DNA of 64,000 bases. Source: Polaribacter sargassicola (GTDB taxonomy: Bacteria; Bacteroidota; Bacteroidia; Flavobacteriales; Flavobacteriaceae). The notes under the pieces were generated by a model, which did not search any database, had not been told where the DNA came from, and saw nothing but the letters and a program-made list of their open reading frames with translations. Shown one piece after another: positions 1 through 6,637 of this stretch (the first letter of the stretch is position 1; each line of letters opens with the position of its first letter). Both the position numbers and the translations under genes were made by a program. The stretch lies in assembly GCF_021991835.1 (NCBI RefSeq), contig NZ_JAHDAU010000001.1, positions 372,001 through 436,000 of the forward strand, read 5' to 3'.

Positions 1-508
1 TTTGGATGGTAAGCACGTTTCCATACATTGGCAAAGCACTTCTTTCTGGACTAAAATAGCTATCAAAATCTTCCCAAGCCCAACCTGGTCCGTATCTCTT
101 ATCAGAAATATTATTGGTAATTAAATTTACTTTTTTATAATTTTTCATCATTTTAAAAGCTGTACTATCTTTAAAATAAGGATGAAAAAGTGTTGGGTCT
201 CCTGTTGGTAAAATTGTAATTGTATCTTTATTTATAGCATATTTAAAAGCAGGTACAGAATCTGATAACATTTCTAAACCTGTAAAAAGGGTAAAAATTT
301 TTGCATTACTTGCAGGTGTAAAATATTTATTTCCATTATGGTTATATAAAACTTTATCTGCCTCTATATCATAAATATAAATACCTGTAAATTGATTATC
401 AAAAAAAGAAGTGGTTATTTTTTTATCAATACTTTTAGTTAATTTAACAACCTTACAACTTGTAAAATAGATAGTTATAAAAAAAACTATCAATACTCTT
501 TTTAACAT
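1..508 (-). CDS. D-alanyl-D-alanine carboxypeptidase, PBP4/S13 type (3' end outside the window)
   Basis: The first 169 or so residues are present; the rest lies beyond the left edge. The start ATG is at 508. Residues 1-18 form a lipoprotein signal ending in FTSC, so the mature protein is probably anchored in a membrane through C18. The motif TPASNAKIFT at residues 64-73 carries the active-site SxxK (S67, K70) of penicillin-binding proteins of peptidase family S13, which trim or open peptidoglycan cross-links in the periplasm. The following LPTGDPTLF and the tryptophan-rich GPGWAWEDFDSYFSPE stretch also fit DacB proteins. It is read away from tatA, from a shared 93-base gap. The family call is firm; whether it acts as carboxypeptidase or endopeptidase is not visible. 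Confidence 0.85.
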   Translation of the reverse strand, partial: MLKRVLIVFFITIYFTSCKVVKLTKSIDKKITTSFFDNQFTGIYIYDIEADKVLYNHNGNKYFTPASNAKIFTLFTGLEMLSDSVPAFKYAINKDTITILPTGDPTLFHPYFKDSTAFKMMKNYKKVNLITNNISDKRYGPGWAWEDFDSYFSPERSALPMYGNVLTIQ

Positions 509-587
509 TATAAACTGTTTTTAAAATATATTTTTTTCTAAACTACAAATATTTTGTTTTGTAAAGATTATATATTGAATAAATATT

Positions 588-595
588 TACCTTTG
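588..595 (+). promoter_or_regulatory. -7 promoter box for tatA (TACCTTTG)
   Basis: An exact match to the Bacteroidota -7 consensus TAnnTTTG. It ends only six bases before the ATG at 602, so the predicted transcript would start at or beside the start codon. No convincing -33 TTTG at the usual distance is seen. Confidence 0.55.
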
Positions 596-601
596 TATTG
601 T

Positions 602-883
602 ATGAATACAGTATTTTTATTTATTAGTGGTCCAGAAATAATGGTTATCATGTTAATTGTGGTAATGTTATTTGGTGCAGATAAAATTCCTGAAATTGCT
701 AGAGGCTTAGGAAAAGGGATGCGTCAAATTAAAGATGCTACAAATGATATTAAAAAAGAAATTAACGATAGCGCTACCAAAAACGGTATAGATACAGATC
801 TTACTAAAGATATTAACAAACAAATTTCTGAAGTTAAGGATAGTATAGACGATATTACAGGGCCTATTAAACGAAATATGTAA
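602..883 (+). CDS. tatA: Sec-independent translocase protein TatA/TatE family (93 aa)
   Basis: A single N-terminal membrane helix (about residues 11-26) is followed by FGADKIPEIARGLGKGMRQI, the hinge and amphipathic helix typical of TatA/TatB, then a charged, flexible tail. The protein forms the pore-side component of the twin-arginine pathway, which exports folded proteins. An in-frame TTG at 554 would add 16 residues, but these lie upstream of the likely -7 box (588-595), so the ATG at 602 is preferred; MNTVFLFISGPEIM then has the usual TatA shape. The tail is longer than in the second TatA of this window (19820-20005). No tatC is nearby. It converges with the O-methyltransferase gene with two bases between the stop codons. 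Confidence 0.9.
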   Translation: MNTVFLFISGPEIMVIMLIVVMLFGADKIPEIARGLGKGMRQIKDATNDIKKEINDSATKNGIDTDLTKDINKQISEVKDSIDDITGPIKRNM

Positions 884-885
884 AT

Positions 886-1527
886 TTATTTTACCCTACT
901 TATTGTTAATCCATCTCTTATTGGTAACAAAACAGTTTCTATTCTACTATCTTCATTTAACAATTTATTATACTCTAAAAGTACTTTTGTGTCTTTATCT
1001 TTAGGGTTTAATTCTTCTACAACTTTGCCACTCCACAGAACATTATCAGACAAAATAATTCCGCCAGAATTCATTTTATCAATAATTAAATGAAAATAAT
1101 TAATGTAGTTAGATTTATCTGCATCAATAAAAACTAGATCAAATTTTGCATCAATTTTAGGAATAATTTCTAATGCATTACCTACATATTGTTCTATTTG
1201 ATTTCTATAACCAGATTTTGTAAAATATTTATTTTGTAGAGTTTCTAATTCTTCATTTTTATCAATAGTAATAATTTTTCCTTCGGATGATAAACCTTCT
1301 ACCAAACACAAAGCAGAATACCCTGTGTAAGTACCAATTTCTAAAACAGTTTTTGGTTGTATTAATTTACTAATAATTGATAAAATTCTACCTTGAAAAG
1401 CACCACTTAACATTCTTGGATTCAAAACTTTTTGCCAAGTTTCTCTACTTAATTCTTGTAAAATTTTTGGTTCTTGTTGAGAGTGATTTACAACGTAATT
1501 ATCTATATTTTCTGGTAAGAAATGCAT
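886..1527 (-). CDS. SAM-dependent O-methyltransferase, catechol-OMT-like (213 aa)
   Basis: A class I methyltransferase of the caffeoyl-CoA/catechol O-methyltransferase type: VLEIGTYTGYSALCLVEGL is the SAM-binding motif I, IITIDKNEE the acidic end of strand 2, and FDLVFIDADKSNY the metal-binding aspartate region (DADKSNY is diagnostic of the family). DNVLWSGKV follows, as is usual. These enzymes transfer a methyl group from SAM to a hydroxyl of a small aromatic or similar substrate; the physiological substrate of bacterial members is mostly unknown. Length is normal for the family. It appears to be a single-gene unit with its own promoter and an unusual structured leader (see 1527-1600). Confidence 0.9.
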   Translation of the reverse strand: MHFLPENIDNYVVNHSQQEPKILQELSRETWQKVLNPRMLSGAFQGRILSIISKLIQPKTVLEIGTYTGYSALCLVEGLSSEGKIITIDKNEELETLQNKYFTKSGYRNQIEQYVGNALEIIPKIDAKFDLVFIDADKSNYINYFHLIIDKMNSGGIILSDNVLWSGKVVEELNPKDKDTKVLLEYNKLLNEDSRIETVLLPIRDGLTISRVK

Positions 1528-1542
1528 TTTATAGTTGGTTGT

Positions 1543-1597
1543 GCGCAGCCAAAACCTTTTTAAATTTTTATAAGAACTCTCAACTGCGCCTGAGAGT
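1543..1597 (-). promoter_or_regulatory. Candidate cis-regulatory RNA: H-type pseudoknot leader of the O-methyltransferase
   Basis: On the minus strand the leader reads a 7-bp stem ACTCTCA/TGAGAGT (1591-1597 with 1576-1582) closing an 8-base loop GGCGCAGT (1583-1590). Seven of the loop bases (GCGCAGT) can pair with GCTGCGC at 1543-1549, counting one G-U pair. Between the two lies a 26-base AT-rich linker (1550-1575). This gives an H-type pseudoknot with a 1-base loop 1, no loop 2 and an AU-rich loop 3, ending 15 bases before the start codon. The G+C-rich pairing segments stand out from the surroundings. Not tested against RNA family models. Confidence 0.55.
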
Positions 1598-1607
1598 AAA
1601 GGAATAT

Positions 1608-1615
1608 CAAAAGTA
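1608..1615 (-). promoter_or_regulatory. -7 promoter box for the O-methyltransferase (TACTTTTG)
   Basis: The minus strand has TACTTTTG, an exact TAnnTTTG match, which would place the transcript start near 1601-1603, just ahead of the first pseudoknot stem. It abuts the T-run of the upstream terminator. No clear -33 box seen. Confidence 0.5.
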
Positions 1616-1652
1616 CAAAAAAACGGAATCTATATTTCTATAAATTCCGTTT
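1614..1652 (-). terminator. Rho-independent terminator downstream of the sigma/anti-sigma genes (second of two)
   Basis: Stem AAACGGAAT (minus strand from 1652) with ATTCCGTTT (to 1621), loop of about 14 bases, followed on the minus strand by a run of T (complement of 1617-1623). Confidence 0.75.
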
Positions 1653-1670
1653 CAATCTAACAAAAAATCA

Positions 1671-1695
1671 AAAAAATGTGATTTTACTAAATCAC
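1671..1695 (-). terminator. Rho-independent terminator downstream of the anti-sigma-like gene (first of two)
   Basis: GTGATTT at 1678-1684 pairs with AAATCAC at 1689-1695 around a 4-base loop; on the minus strand the stem is followed by a T-run (complement of 1671-1676). It lies only 11 bases past the stop codon at 1706. Confidence 0.65.
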
Positions 1696-1705
1696 CAAAA
1701 ATCTT

Positions 1706-1969
1706 TTATTTATTTATTTTTTCTAGTTCTCTTTTTAGGGCATTCTTTTCTTCATCGCTTAAACAATGTTTCATTTCTTTACACCTTTTCGCATGACCTT
1801 TATACAGTTTTGTAAGCGTCATGTTTTGTTTGGTATATTTAAAACAGATTTTACAAGTTATAAAATGAATATTTAATTTCACTTTATCTAATAAAGAAGC
1901 TTCGCCATATTGATTTTTATCACATATGGTTGTGGCTTGGTCGCAAGTAAGTTTTAAGCTCTTAAACAT
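1706..1969 (-). CDS. Small soluble zinc anti-sigma-like protein (87 aa)
   Basis: No membrane segment and no signal peptide. The motif H35-x3-C39-x2-C42 (HFITCKIC) is the core of zinc-binding anti-sigma proteins (ZAS), with extra cysteines at 9 and 16 that could supply a further ligand. The second half (GHAKRCKEMKHCLSDEEKN) is charged and has two more cysteines and two histidines. Its gene starts 3 bases after the end of the ECF sigma factor gene, so the two are co-transcribed; this position supports a role in holding the sigma factor inactive, perhaps released by oxidation or metal change. The function is inferred from motif and neighbour only; some flavobacterial proteins of this kind are annotated simply as hypothetical. 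Confidence 0.65.
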   Translation of the reverse strand: MFKSLKLTCDQATTICDKNQYGEASLLDKVKLNIHFITCKICFKYTKQNMTLTKLYKGHAKRCKEMKHCLSDEEKNALKRELEKINK

Positions 1970-1972
1970 TTT

Positions 1973-2539
1973 CTAAATATTAAACCAGTTATCTTCCATA
2001 CATTTTCTAAGCTGTGTTCTTGCTCTGTGTATGATAACCCATAAATTTGACGCTGTAATATCTAACTCCTTACAAATTTCTTCTGTTTCAAACTCTTGTA
2101 TTGTTTTCATTCTAAAAACCATAGCATATTTTTCTGGTAATTTATCTATACAAAGATCTAATTGATTTTTTAACTCTTCATTTTCAATTAATTTTTCCGA
2201 TTGATTATCCCAACTTTGTGGCACTCTTTCTTCTAACCAATTACCTTCATTTTCTCCTTCATCATAAAAATTCATTCTAACTTCGGCTTTTCCTTTTTTA
2301 GAATTTATTTTTCTATAATGATCTATAATTTTTCTTTTTAAAATAGAAACTAACCAAGTTCTCTCTGTAGATTTCCCCTGAAAATTTTTAGCAGATTTTA
2401 ATCCCGCAAAAAAAGTTTCTTGAACCAAATCTTTGGCTAAATCGCTATTATTTACACGAGTAATGGCGTAATTATACATATAATCTGCATAATTATCAAT
2501 CCATTTATCTGTATTTAACACAATTTGATCCTCCATCAT
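1973..2539 (-). CDS. RNA polymerase sigma factor, sigma-70/ECF family (188 aa)
   Basis: Region 2 begins with YADYMYNYAITRVNNSDLAKDLVQETFF, including the DLVQETF core-binding motif and the RTWLVSILKRKIIDHYRK -10 reading helix; region 4 (LPEKYAMVFRMKTIQEFETEEICKELDIT with NLWVIIHRARTQLRKCM) has the helix-turn-helix for -35 binding. The middle linker is rich in acidic residues. Translation could be extended to a TTG at 2557, but the sequence TATATTTG (minus strand, 2555-2562) is a good -7 box that would lie on that codon, so the ATG at 2539 (or 2536) is the likely start with a very short leader. It heads a two-gene unit with the zinc anti-sigma-like gene. Target regulon unknown. Confidence 0.88.
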   Translation of the reverse strand: MMEDQIVLNTDKWIDNYADYMYNYAITRVNNSDLAKDLVQETFFAGLKSAKNFQGKSTERTWLVSILKRKIIDHYRKINSKKGKAEVRMNFYDEGENEGNWLEERVPQSWDNQSEKLIENEELKNQLDLCIDKLPEKYAMVFRMKTIQEFETEEICKELDITASNLWVIIHRARTQLRKCMEDNWFNI

Positions 2540-2554
2540 TCTAAAAATAAACAC

Positions 2555-2562
2555 CAAATATA
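2555..2562 (-). promoter_or_regulatory. -7 promoter box for the ECF sigma factor operon (TATATTTG)
   Basis: Exact TAnnTTTG on the minus strand, 16 bases upstream of the ATG at 2539. It decides against the TTG start at 2557. Confidence 0.5.
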
Positions 2563-2702
2563 ATGTTATTTTTATTGTATTTCTACTTGTTATTATTTGA
2601 AAACAGAAATATTTAAAACATTTCTTCTTAAGCGCATAAAATTCCTAAATAATTATAGGTTTTATAATTTTTAGAACAAAAAATTTATAAATAAATAAAA
2701 TT

Positions 2703-2723
2703 TTAATCTTAATTTAAGATTAA
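2703..2723. repeat. Perfect AT-rich inverted repeat between the sigma factor gene and panB
   Basis: TTAATCTTA - att - TAAGATTAA, nine perfect pairs with a three-base centre, in the divergent gap and about 38 bases upstream of the panB -7 box. It could be an operator; no T-run follows, so it is a poor terminator. Confidence 0.35.
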
Positions 2724-2760
2724 CTAAATAATACCTCTTTAAATATTTACCGATAATCCT

Positions 2761-2768
2761 TACATTTG
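2761..2768 (+). promoter_or_regulatory. -7 promoter box for panB (TACATTTG)
   Basis: Exact TAnnTTTG match placing a transcript start near 2774, about 20 bases ahead of the panB ATG. Confidence 0.5.
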
Positions 2769-2794
2769 CACTATCTTATAAACACAAAAAAAGT

Positions 2795-3613
2795 ATGTCA
2801 GCAGCAAAGAAAGAATATAAAAAAATTACCGTAAAATCTCTTGTAGATATGAAAAAAAATGGAGAAAAAATCTCCATGCTTACTGCTTATGATTTTACAA
2901 TGGCAAAAATTTTAGATGGTGCTGGTATAGATGTGCTTTTAGTAGGAGATTCTGCTTCTAACGTAATGGCTGGGCATGAAACTACATTACCTATTACTTT
3001 AGATCAAATGATTTATCATGCAAGTTCTGTTGTAAGAGCAATTAATAGATGTTTAGTAGTTGTAGATTTGCCTTTTGGTAGTTATCAATCTGACCCAAAA
3101 GAAGCTTTGCGTTCTGCAATTAGAATTATGAAAGAATCTGGCGGACATTCTATAAAATTAGAAGGTGGTAAAGAAGTTAAAGAATCTATTAAGCGTATTT
3201 TACATGCAGGAATCCCTGTAATGGGACATTTAGGTTTAACACCACAATCTATTTATAAATTTGGTACTTATACAGTTAGAGCAAAAGAAGAAGAAGAAGC
3301 AGAAAAATTAATGGAAGATGCTTTAATGTTAGAACGTATAGGTTGTTTTGCCTTGGTTTTAGAAAAAGTACCAGCTAAATTAGCTCAAAAAGTAGCAGAA
3401 GCAATTTCAATTCCGGTTATTGGTATTGGTGCTGGTAATGGTGTTGACGGACAAGTTTTAGTAACGCATGATATGATTGGAATGACACATGAATTTCATC
3501 CAAGATTTTTAAGACGTTATTTAGATTTATATAAGGATATGACAGGAGCTTTTGAAACTTATATTGATGATGTAAAAAGTGGCGATTTCCCTAATGAAAA
3601 AGAACAGTATTAA
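2795..3613 (+). CDS. panB: 3-methyl-2-oxobutanoate hydroxymethyltransferase (272 aa)
   Basis: Full-length ketopantoate hydroxymethyltransferase, the first step of pantothenate (and so coenzyme A) synthesis: it adds a hydroxymethyl group from 5,10-methylene-tetrahydrofolate to 2-oxoisovalerate. [38 protein letters not shown] (metal-binding region), [18 protein letters not shown] and [11 protein letters not shown] are family signatures, and [18 protein letters not shown] closes the barrel. Length is normal for the family. It is the first gene of a pair: the stop TAA at 3611-3613 is followed at once by the ATG of a D-2-hydroxyacid dehydrogenase. No panC or panD is present in the window. Confidence 0.96.
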   Translation: MSAAKKEYKKITVKSLVDMKKNGEKISMLTAYDFTMAKILDGAGIDVLLVGDSASNVMAGHETTLPITLDQMIYHASSVVRAINRCLVVVDLPFGSYQSDPKEALRSAIRIMKESGGHSIKLEGGKEVKESIKRILHAGIPVMGHLGLTPQSIYKFGTYTVRAKEEEEAEKLMEDALMLERIGCFALVLEKVPAKLAQKVAEAISIPVIGIGAGNGVDGQVLVTHDMIGMTHEFHPRFLRRYLDLYKDMTGAFETYIDDVKSGDFPNEKEQY

Positions 3614-4570
3614 ATGAAAATACTTCATCTAGATTCTAATCATCCTCTTTTAATAAATCAATTAAATGATTTAGGTTTTACAAATGATGAGGATTACACT
3701 TCTTCTAAAAAAGAAATAGAAGCTAAAATTGATTTGTATGATGGTTTTATTATTAGAAGTCGTTTTAAAATAGATAAAAATTTTTTAGATAAAGCCAAAA
3801 ATTTAAAATTTATTGGCCGTGTTGGTGCTGGGTTAGAAAACATTGATTGTGAGTATGCTACAGAAAAAAATATTAAATTAATTGCAGCCCCAGAAGGTAA
3901 TAGAAATGCTGTTGGCGAGCATTCTTTAGCAATGCTTTTATCGCTTTTTAATAAATTAAATAAAGCTGATAACGAGGTTAGAAACGGTAAATGGTTGCGT
4001 GAAGAAAACCGTGGAATTGAATTAGACGGACAAACTGTTGGTTTAATTGGCTACGGAAACATGGGTAAATCTTTTGCAAAAAAACTACGTGGTTTTGATG
4101 TTGATGTACTATGTTACGACATAAAACAAAATGTAGGTGATGCAAATTGTAAACAAGTTTCTTTAAAAGAATTACAAGAAAAAGCAGATGTTTTAAGTTT
4201 ACATACACCACAAACAGAATTAACAGAAAACATGATAAATACAGAATTTATCAATGGTTTTAAAAAGAATTTTTGGTTACTAAATACAGCAAGAGGTTCT
4301 GCTGTAATAACAAAAGATTTAGTAAATGCTTTAAAATCTGGTAAAATTTTGGGTGCTGGTTTAGATGTTTTAGAATATGAAAAATCTTCTTTTGAAAACC
4401 TTTTTAAAAAAGATGTTACATCTGGCGCAGTAGAGATGCCAGAAGCTTTTAAGTATTTAATAGCATCAGAAAATGTTTTATTAAGTCCGCATGTTGCCGG
4501 TTGGACAATAGAAAGTAAAGCAAGACTTGCACAAACTATTGTAAATAAAATTAAAGCAAATTTTTGCTAA
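3614..4570 (+). CDS. D-isomer-specific 2-hydroxyacid dehydrogenase (318 aa)
   Basis: NAD(P)-dependent oxidoreductase of the phosphoglycerate dehydrogenase/D-lactate dehydrogenase superfamily. The split catalytic domain contains IIRSRFKIDKNFLDKA and GRVGAGLENIDCEYA; the Rossmann domain carries GQTVGLIGYGNMGKSFAKKL; NTARGSAVITKDLV holds the substrate-binding arginine motif and LSPHVAGWT the catalytic histidine. There is no C-terminal ACT domain, so it is a short form rather than classical SerA. It starts directly on the stop codon of panB, without a gap, so it is translated from the same message. Because ketopantoate, the PanB product, is a 2-oxoacid and (R)-pantoate a D-2-hydroxyacid, it might replace PanE; this is inference from position and chemistry. 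Serine-pathway or other 2-oxoacid use is equally possible. Confidence 0.88.
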   Translation: MKILHLDSNHPLLINQLNDLGFTNDEDYTSSKKEIEAKIDLYDGFIIRSRFKIDKNFLDKAKNLKFIGRVGAGLENIDCEYATEKNIKLIAAPEGNRNAVGEHSLAMLLSLFNKLNKADNEVRNGKWLREENRGIELDGQTVGLIGYGNMGKSFAKKLRGFDVDVLCYDIKQNVGDANCKQVSLKELQEKADVLSLHTPQTELTENMINTEFINGFKKNFWLLNTARGSAVITKDLVNALKSGKILGAGLDVLEYEKSSFENLFKKDVTSGAVEMPEAFKYLIASENVLLSPHVAGWTIESKARLAQTIVNKIKANFC

Positions 4571-4595
4571 CTTGTAGATATCAAAATAAGATGTT

Positions 4596-5054
4596 ATGCA
4601 ATACAAAGCTATTTCTCCAGAAGATTACATTAATCAAGTACCAGAAGCGCGTAAAAACGCTTTAAATAAACTTAGAAAAACAATTAAAGAAAACCTACCA
4701 AAGGGTTTTACAGAAGGTATACAATACGGTATGATTGGCTACTTTGTTTCACATGAAATTTATCCTGATGGTTATCATTGTAAACCAGAAGAACCATTAC
4801 CTTTTATGAGTTTTGCTTCGCAAAAAAATTCTATTAATTTATATCATAGCGGTATTTATGCTGTTTCAGAAATACATGATTGGTTTGTAAACGAATACCC
4901 AAAGCATTGTAAACTTAAATTAGATATGGGTAAAAGTTGTATCAGATTTAAAAAAATAGAAGAAATTCCGTTTGATTTAATTGCAGAATTATGTAAAAAA
5001 TTAACAGTTAAAGAATGGATAGATATTTACGAAACAAACATTAAAAAGAAATAA
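4596..5054 (+). CDS. DUF1801 domain protein (152 aa)
   Basis: Small cytosolic protein of the YdhG/DUF1801 type: an N-terminal helical part (SPEDYINQVPEARKNALNKLRKTI), then GFTEGIQYGMIGYFV and PLPFMSFASQKNSINLYHSGIY, the conserved beta-strand core of this family, and a C-terminal KSCIRFKKIEEIPFDLIAEL helix pair. The biochemical function of the family is not established; structures resemble iron-sulfur or ligand carriers only loosely. It follows the 2-hydroxyacid dehydrogenase by 25 bases and precedes a VOC protein by 2 bases, so it likely belongs to one run of genes with them. Domain call is fairly sure, role unknown. Confidence 0.8.
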   Translation: MQYKAISPEDYINQVPEARKNALNKLRKTIKENLPKGFTEGIQYGMIGYFVSHEIYPDGYHCKPEEPLPFMSFASQKNSINLYHSGIYAVSEIHDWFVNEYPKHCKLKLDMGKSCIRFKKIEEIPFDLIAELCKKLTVKEWIDIYETNIKKK

Positions 5055-5056
5055 AG

Positions 5057-5446
5057 ATGAAAAATAGAGTTACAGGAATTGGTGGTTTATTTTTTAAATC
5101 TAAAGATACTAAAGCAACTAAAGAATGGTATAAAAACCATTTGGGTTTTAATACAGACGATTGGGGTTGTACTTTTTGGTGGAAAGATGAAAACGGAAAA
5201 AAATGCACCACTCAATGGAGTCCGTTTGATAATGAAACCAAATATTTTGAACCTTCTAAAAAAGACTTTATGTTTAATTATAGAGTTGAAAATTTAGTTG
5301 AATTATTGGCTGAATTAAAAAAAGAAGGTGTAACAATTGTAGGTGAAATAGAAGAATACGATTACGGAAAATTTGGTTGGATTTTAGACAACGAAGGAAA
5401 TAAAATAGAGCTTTGGGAACCAGTTGACCAAGCTTTTAGTGAATAA
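5057..5446 (+). CDS. VOC/glyoxalase-superfamily protein (129 aa)
   Basis: A single vicinal-oxygen-chelate fold unit: GIGGLFFKSKDTKATKEWYKNHLGF at the start is the classic first beta-alpha-beta module, and EIEEYDYGKFGWILDNEGNKIELWEP the second, ending with the glutamate (IELWEP) that often binds metal. Such proteins include glyoxalases, dioxygenases and antibiotic-binding proteins, mostly acting as dimers. Tryptophan-rich middle (WGCTFWWKD) may line a ligand pocket. It starts two bases after the DUF1801 gene. The substrate cannot be told from the sequence. Confidence 0.85.
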   Translation: MKNRVTGIGGLFFKSKDTKATKEWYKNHLGFNTDDWGCTFWWKDENGKKCTTQWSPFDNETKYFEPSKKDFMFNYRVENLVELLAELKKEGVTIVGEIEEYDYGKFGWILDNEGNKIELWEPVDQAFSE

Positions 5447-5472
5447 ATAATTAACAAAAAAAACAAATACTT

Positions 5473-5619
5473 ATGATGTACAAAAAAACGTTATTATACG
5501 ATAGAGAAGCTGCACATTCTTTTTCAGCTTCTAGAAAATTAGCTAAAGAAAGTTTAGTTAAAAAAACAAGTTTGGTTAAAGAAACTGTAATTAAAGAAAA
5601 GGTATTAGAAACAGTTTAA
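5473..5619 (+). CDS. Small basic hypothetical protein (48 aa)
   Basis: An open frame with two adjacent ATG codons (5473 and 5476) between the VOC and DoxX-like genes. The product is rich in lysine, has no membrane segment, and its second half repeats a K-x-S/T-L-V-K-like pattern (ESLVKKTSLVKETVIKEKVL), which would form an amphipathic helix. No family recognised. It fills an otherwise empty gap in the same direction as its neighbours, and codon use looks like theirs, so it is probably real; a function cannot be proposed. Confidence 0.5.
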   Translation: MMYKKTLLYDREAAHSFSASRKLAKESLVKKTSLVKETVIKEKVLETV

Positions 5620-5667
5620 TAATTTAGAAAGCTAAGTTATATTACATAAGAAACATAAAACATATAA

Positions 5668-6066
5668 ATGAAACTATTTTCTAATCATCCAACAGAAATA
5701 TTAATCTTATTGTTTTTAATTATCACTTTTGTAATATCAGCATTCGAAAAAATTTCTGATTGGACAGGAAATATCCTTTTTATAAAAGAGCACTTTAAAG
5801 AATCACCTTTAAAAAACAAAGTACCTTTTCTATTAGCCATTCTTTTGCTTGTAGAAATTGTTGCTTCTCTTTTAATGATAATTGGAGTTTATCAAATTTA
5901 CACTTCAGAAATAAAAGAAATCGCTTTATTAGGAATTGAGCTTTCTGCGGTTAGTTTAATTTTTATGCTCATTGGGCAACGTCTTGCAAAAGATTATCCA
6001 GGAGCGATGTCTTTAGGTGTCTATTTTTTGATAACCTTATTCGGAGTTTATTTATTAAATAATTAA
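5668..6066 (+). CDS. DoxX-like four-helix membrane protein (132 aa)
   Basis: Four hydrophobic stretches (about residues 8-25, 51-74, 85-103 and 112-130) give a compact inner-membrane protein. The loop between helices 1 and 2 (EKISDWTGNILFIKEHFKESPL) resembles the DoxX/SURF4-like family, whose members are linked to quinone or thiosulfate redox chemistry in some species but are mostly uncharacterised. A strong terminator (6108-6150) ends the gene run. The family call is tentative, the membrane location sure. Confidence 0.65.
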   Translation: MKLFSNHPTEILILLFLIITFVISAFEKISDWTGNILFIKEHFKESPLKNKVPFLLAILLLVEIVASLLMIIGVYQIYTSEIKEIALLGIELSAVSLIFMLIGQRLAKDYPGAMSLGVYFLITLFGVYLLNN

Positions 6067-6107
6067 AATCAATAATAAAATATTTTTTAATAAGTAAAAA
6101 TTATTAA

Positions 6108-6150
6108 AAAACCTCTTAAAATATCCGTTTTAAGAGGTTTTCTTTTTTTT
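6108..6150 (+). terminator. Rho-independent terminator after the panB-to-DoxX gene run
   Basis: AAAACCTCTTAAAA (6108-6121) pairs perfectly with TTTTAAGAGGTTTT (6128-6141), six-base loop, followed by a T-run to 6150. Confidence 0.9.
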
Positions 6151-6545
6151 CTAAGGTATTTCTATAATACAAGTACTTTAACTTTAATAACGTTTTTTAA
6201 AATGATTTTTAGCTGCTTTTTTAAGACATTAACTAATTAAATGTACTTTTTATCAATTTTAAAGTTCAATTTTAATATTCTCCTACTTTTTAATCTTCAT
6301 TTATAATTTAGATATGTTTTTGTTTTAAAAAAAGAATCTAGCTTAAACAAAAACTTTATAAATAGATTTTCGTTTTCATACAATATATTCATTTTATTTT
6401 TTTGTGATAATTATTAAAATTTATAGTTTCTTAAAAATTGAAATCATTCTAAAAAATAGTTACCACTACTCTAGTGTTTAAATATTTCTGAATTTTTATT
6501 ATTTAATCTTTTAATAAAAATTAAAAAACACAAAAAAAGTATCAC

Positions 6546-6561
6546 TGTTCCACGAGGAACA
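6546..6561. promoter_or_regulatory. parS-like palindrome, copy 1 (TGTTCCACGAGGAACA)
   Basis: Six-base arms TGTTCC/GGAACA around ACGA. It differs from the classic Bacillus parS (TGTTCCACGTGAAACA) at two positions, and is identical to copy 2 at 7572-7587. A ParB-type partition protein is the likely binder. Confidence 0.6.
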
Positions 6562-6576
6562 ATAAAATTTTATCTA

Positions 6577-6610
6577 TAAGAAAAGCCCTTAAAATTAATT
6601 TTAAAGGCTT
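6577..6610 (-). terminator. Terminator of the methyltransferase gene
   Basis: AAGCC-C-TTAAAA (6583-6594) pairs with TTTTAA-A-GGCTT (6599-6610) with one mismatch; on the minus strand a short T-rich tail follows (complement of 6577-6584). Confidence 0.65.
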
Positions 6611-6637
6611 GATAAACATTACAAAGAAATCCAAATT

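Larger units (their letters stand above)
6151..6637. other. Gene-free stretch with one parS-like site and a terminator
   Basis: Very AT-rich with no open frame longer than a few codons that looks coding. Near 6497-6526 there is an AT-only inverted repeat (ATTTTTATTA with TAATAAAAAT). The parS-like palindrome (6546-6561) and the terminator of the minus-strand methyltransferase (6577-6610) occupy the right end. Nothing else is recognisable. Confidence 0.6.

Noticed and set aside
1377..1643. 88-codon plus-strand frame across the start of the O-methyltransferase gene
   Set aside because: Overlaps the conserved enzyme, its promoter and the terminator; no independent evidence.
3978..4211. 77-codon open frame on the minus strand inside the 2-hydroxyacid dehydrogenase gene
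   Set aside because: Lies wholly within a conserved enzyme gene, has leucine- and histidine-rich nonsense composition and no start context; a shadow frame.
6497..6526. AT-only inverted repeat in the gap before the methyltransferase terminator
   Set aside because: Low complexity; such repeats arise by chance in DNA of this composition, and there is no T-run or promoter nearby.
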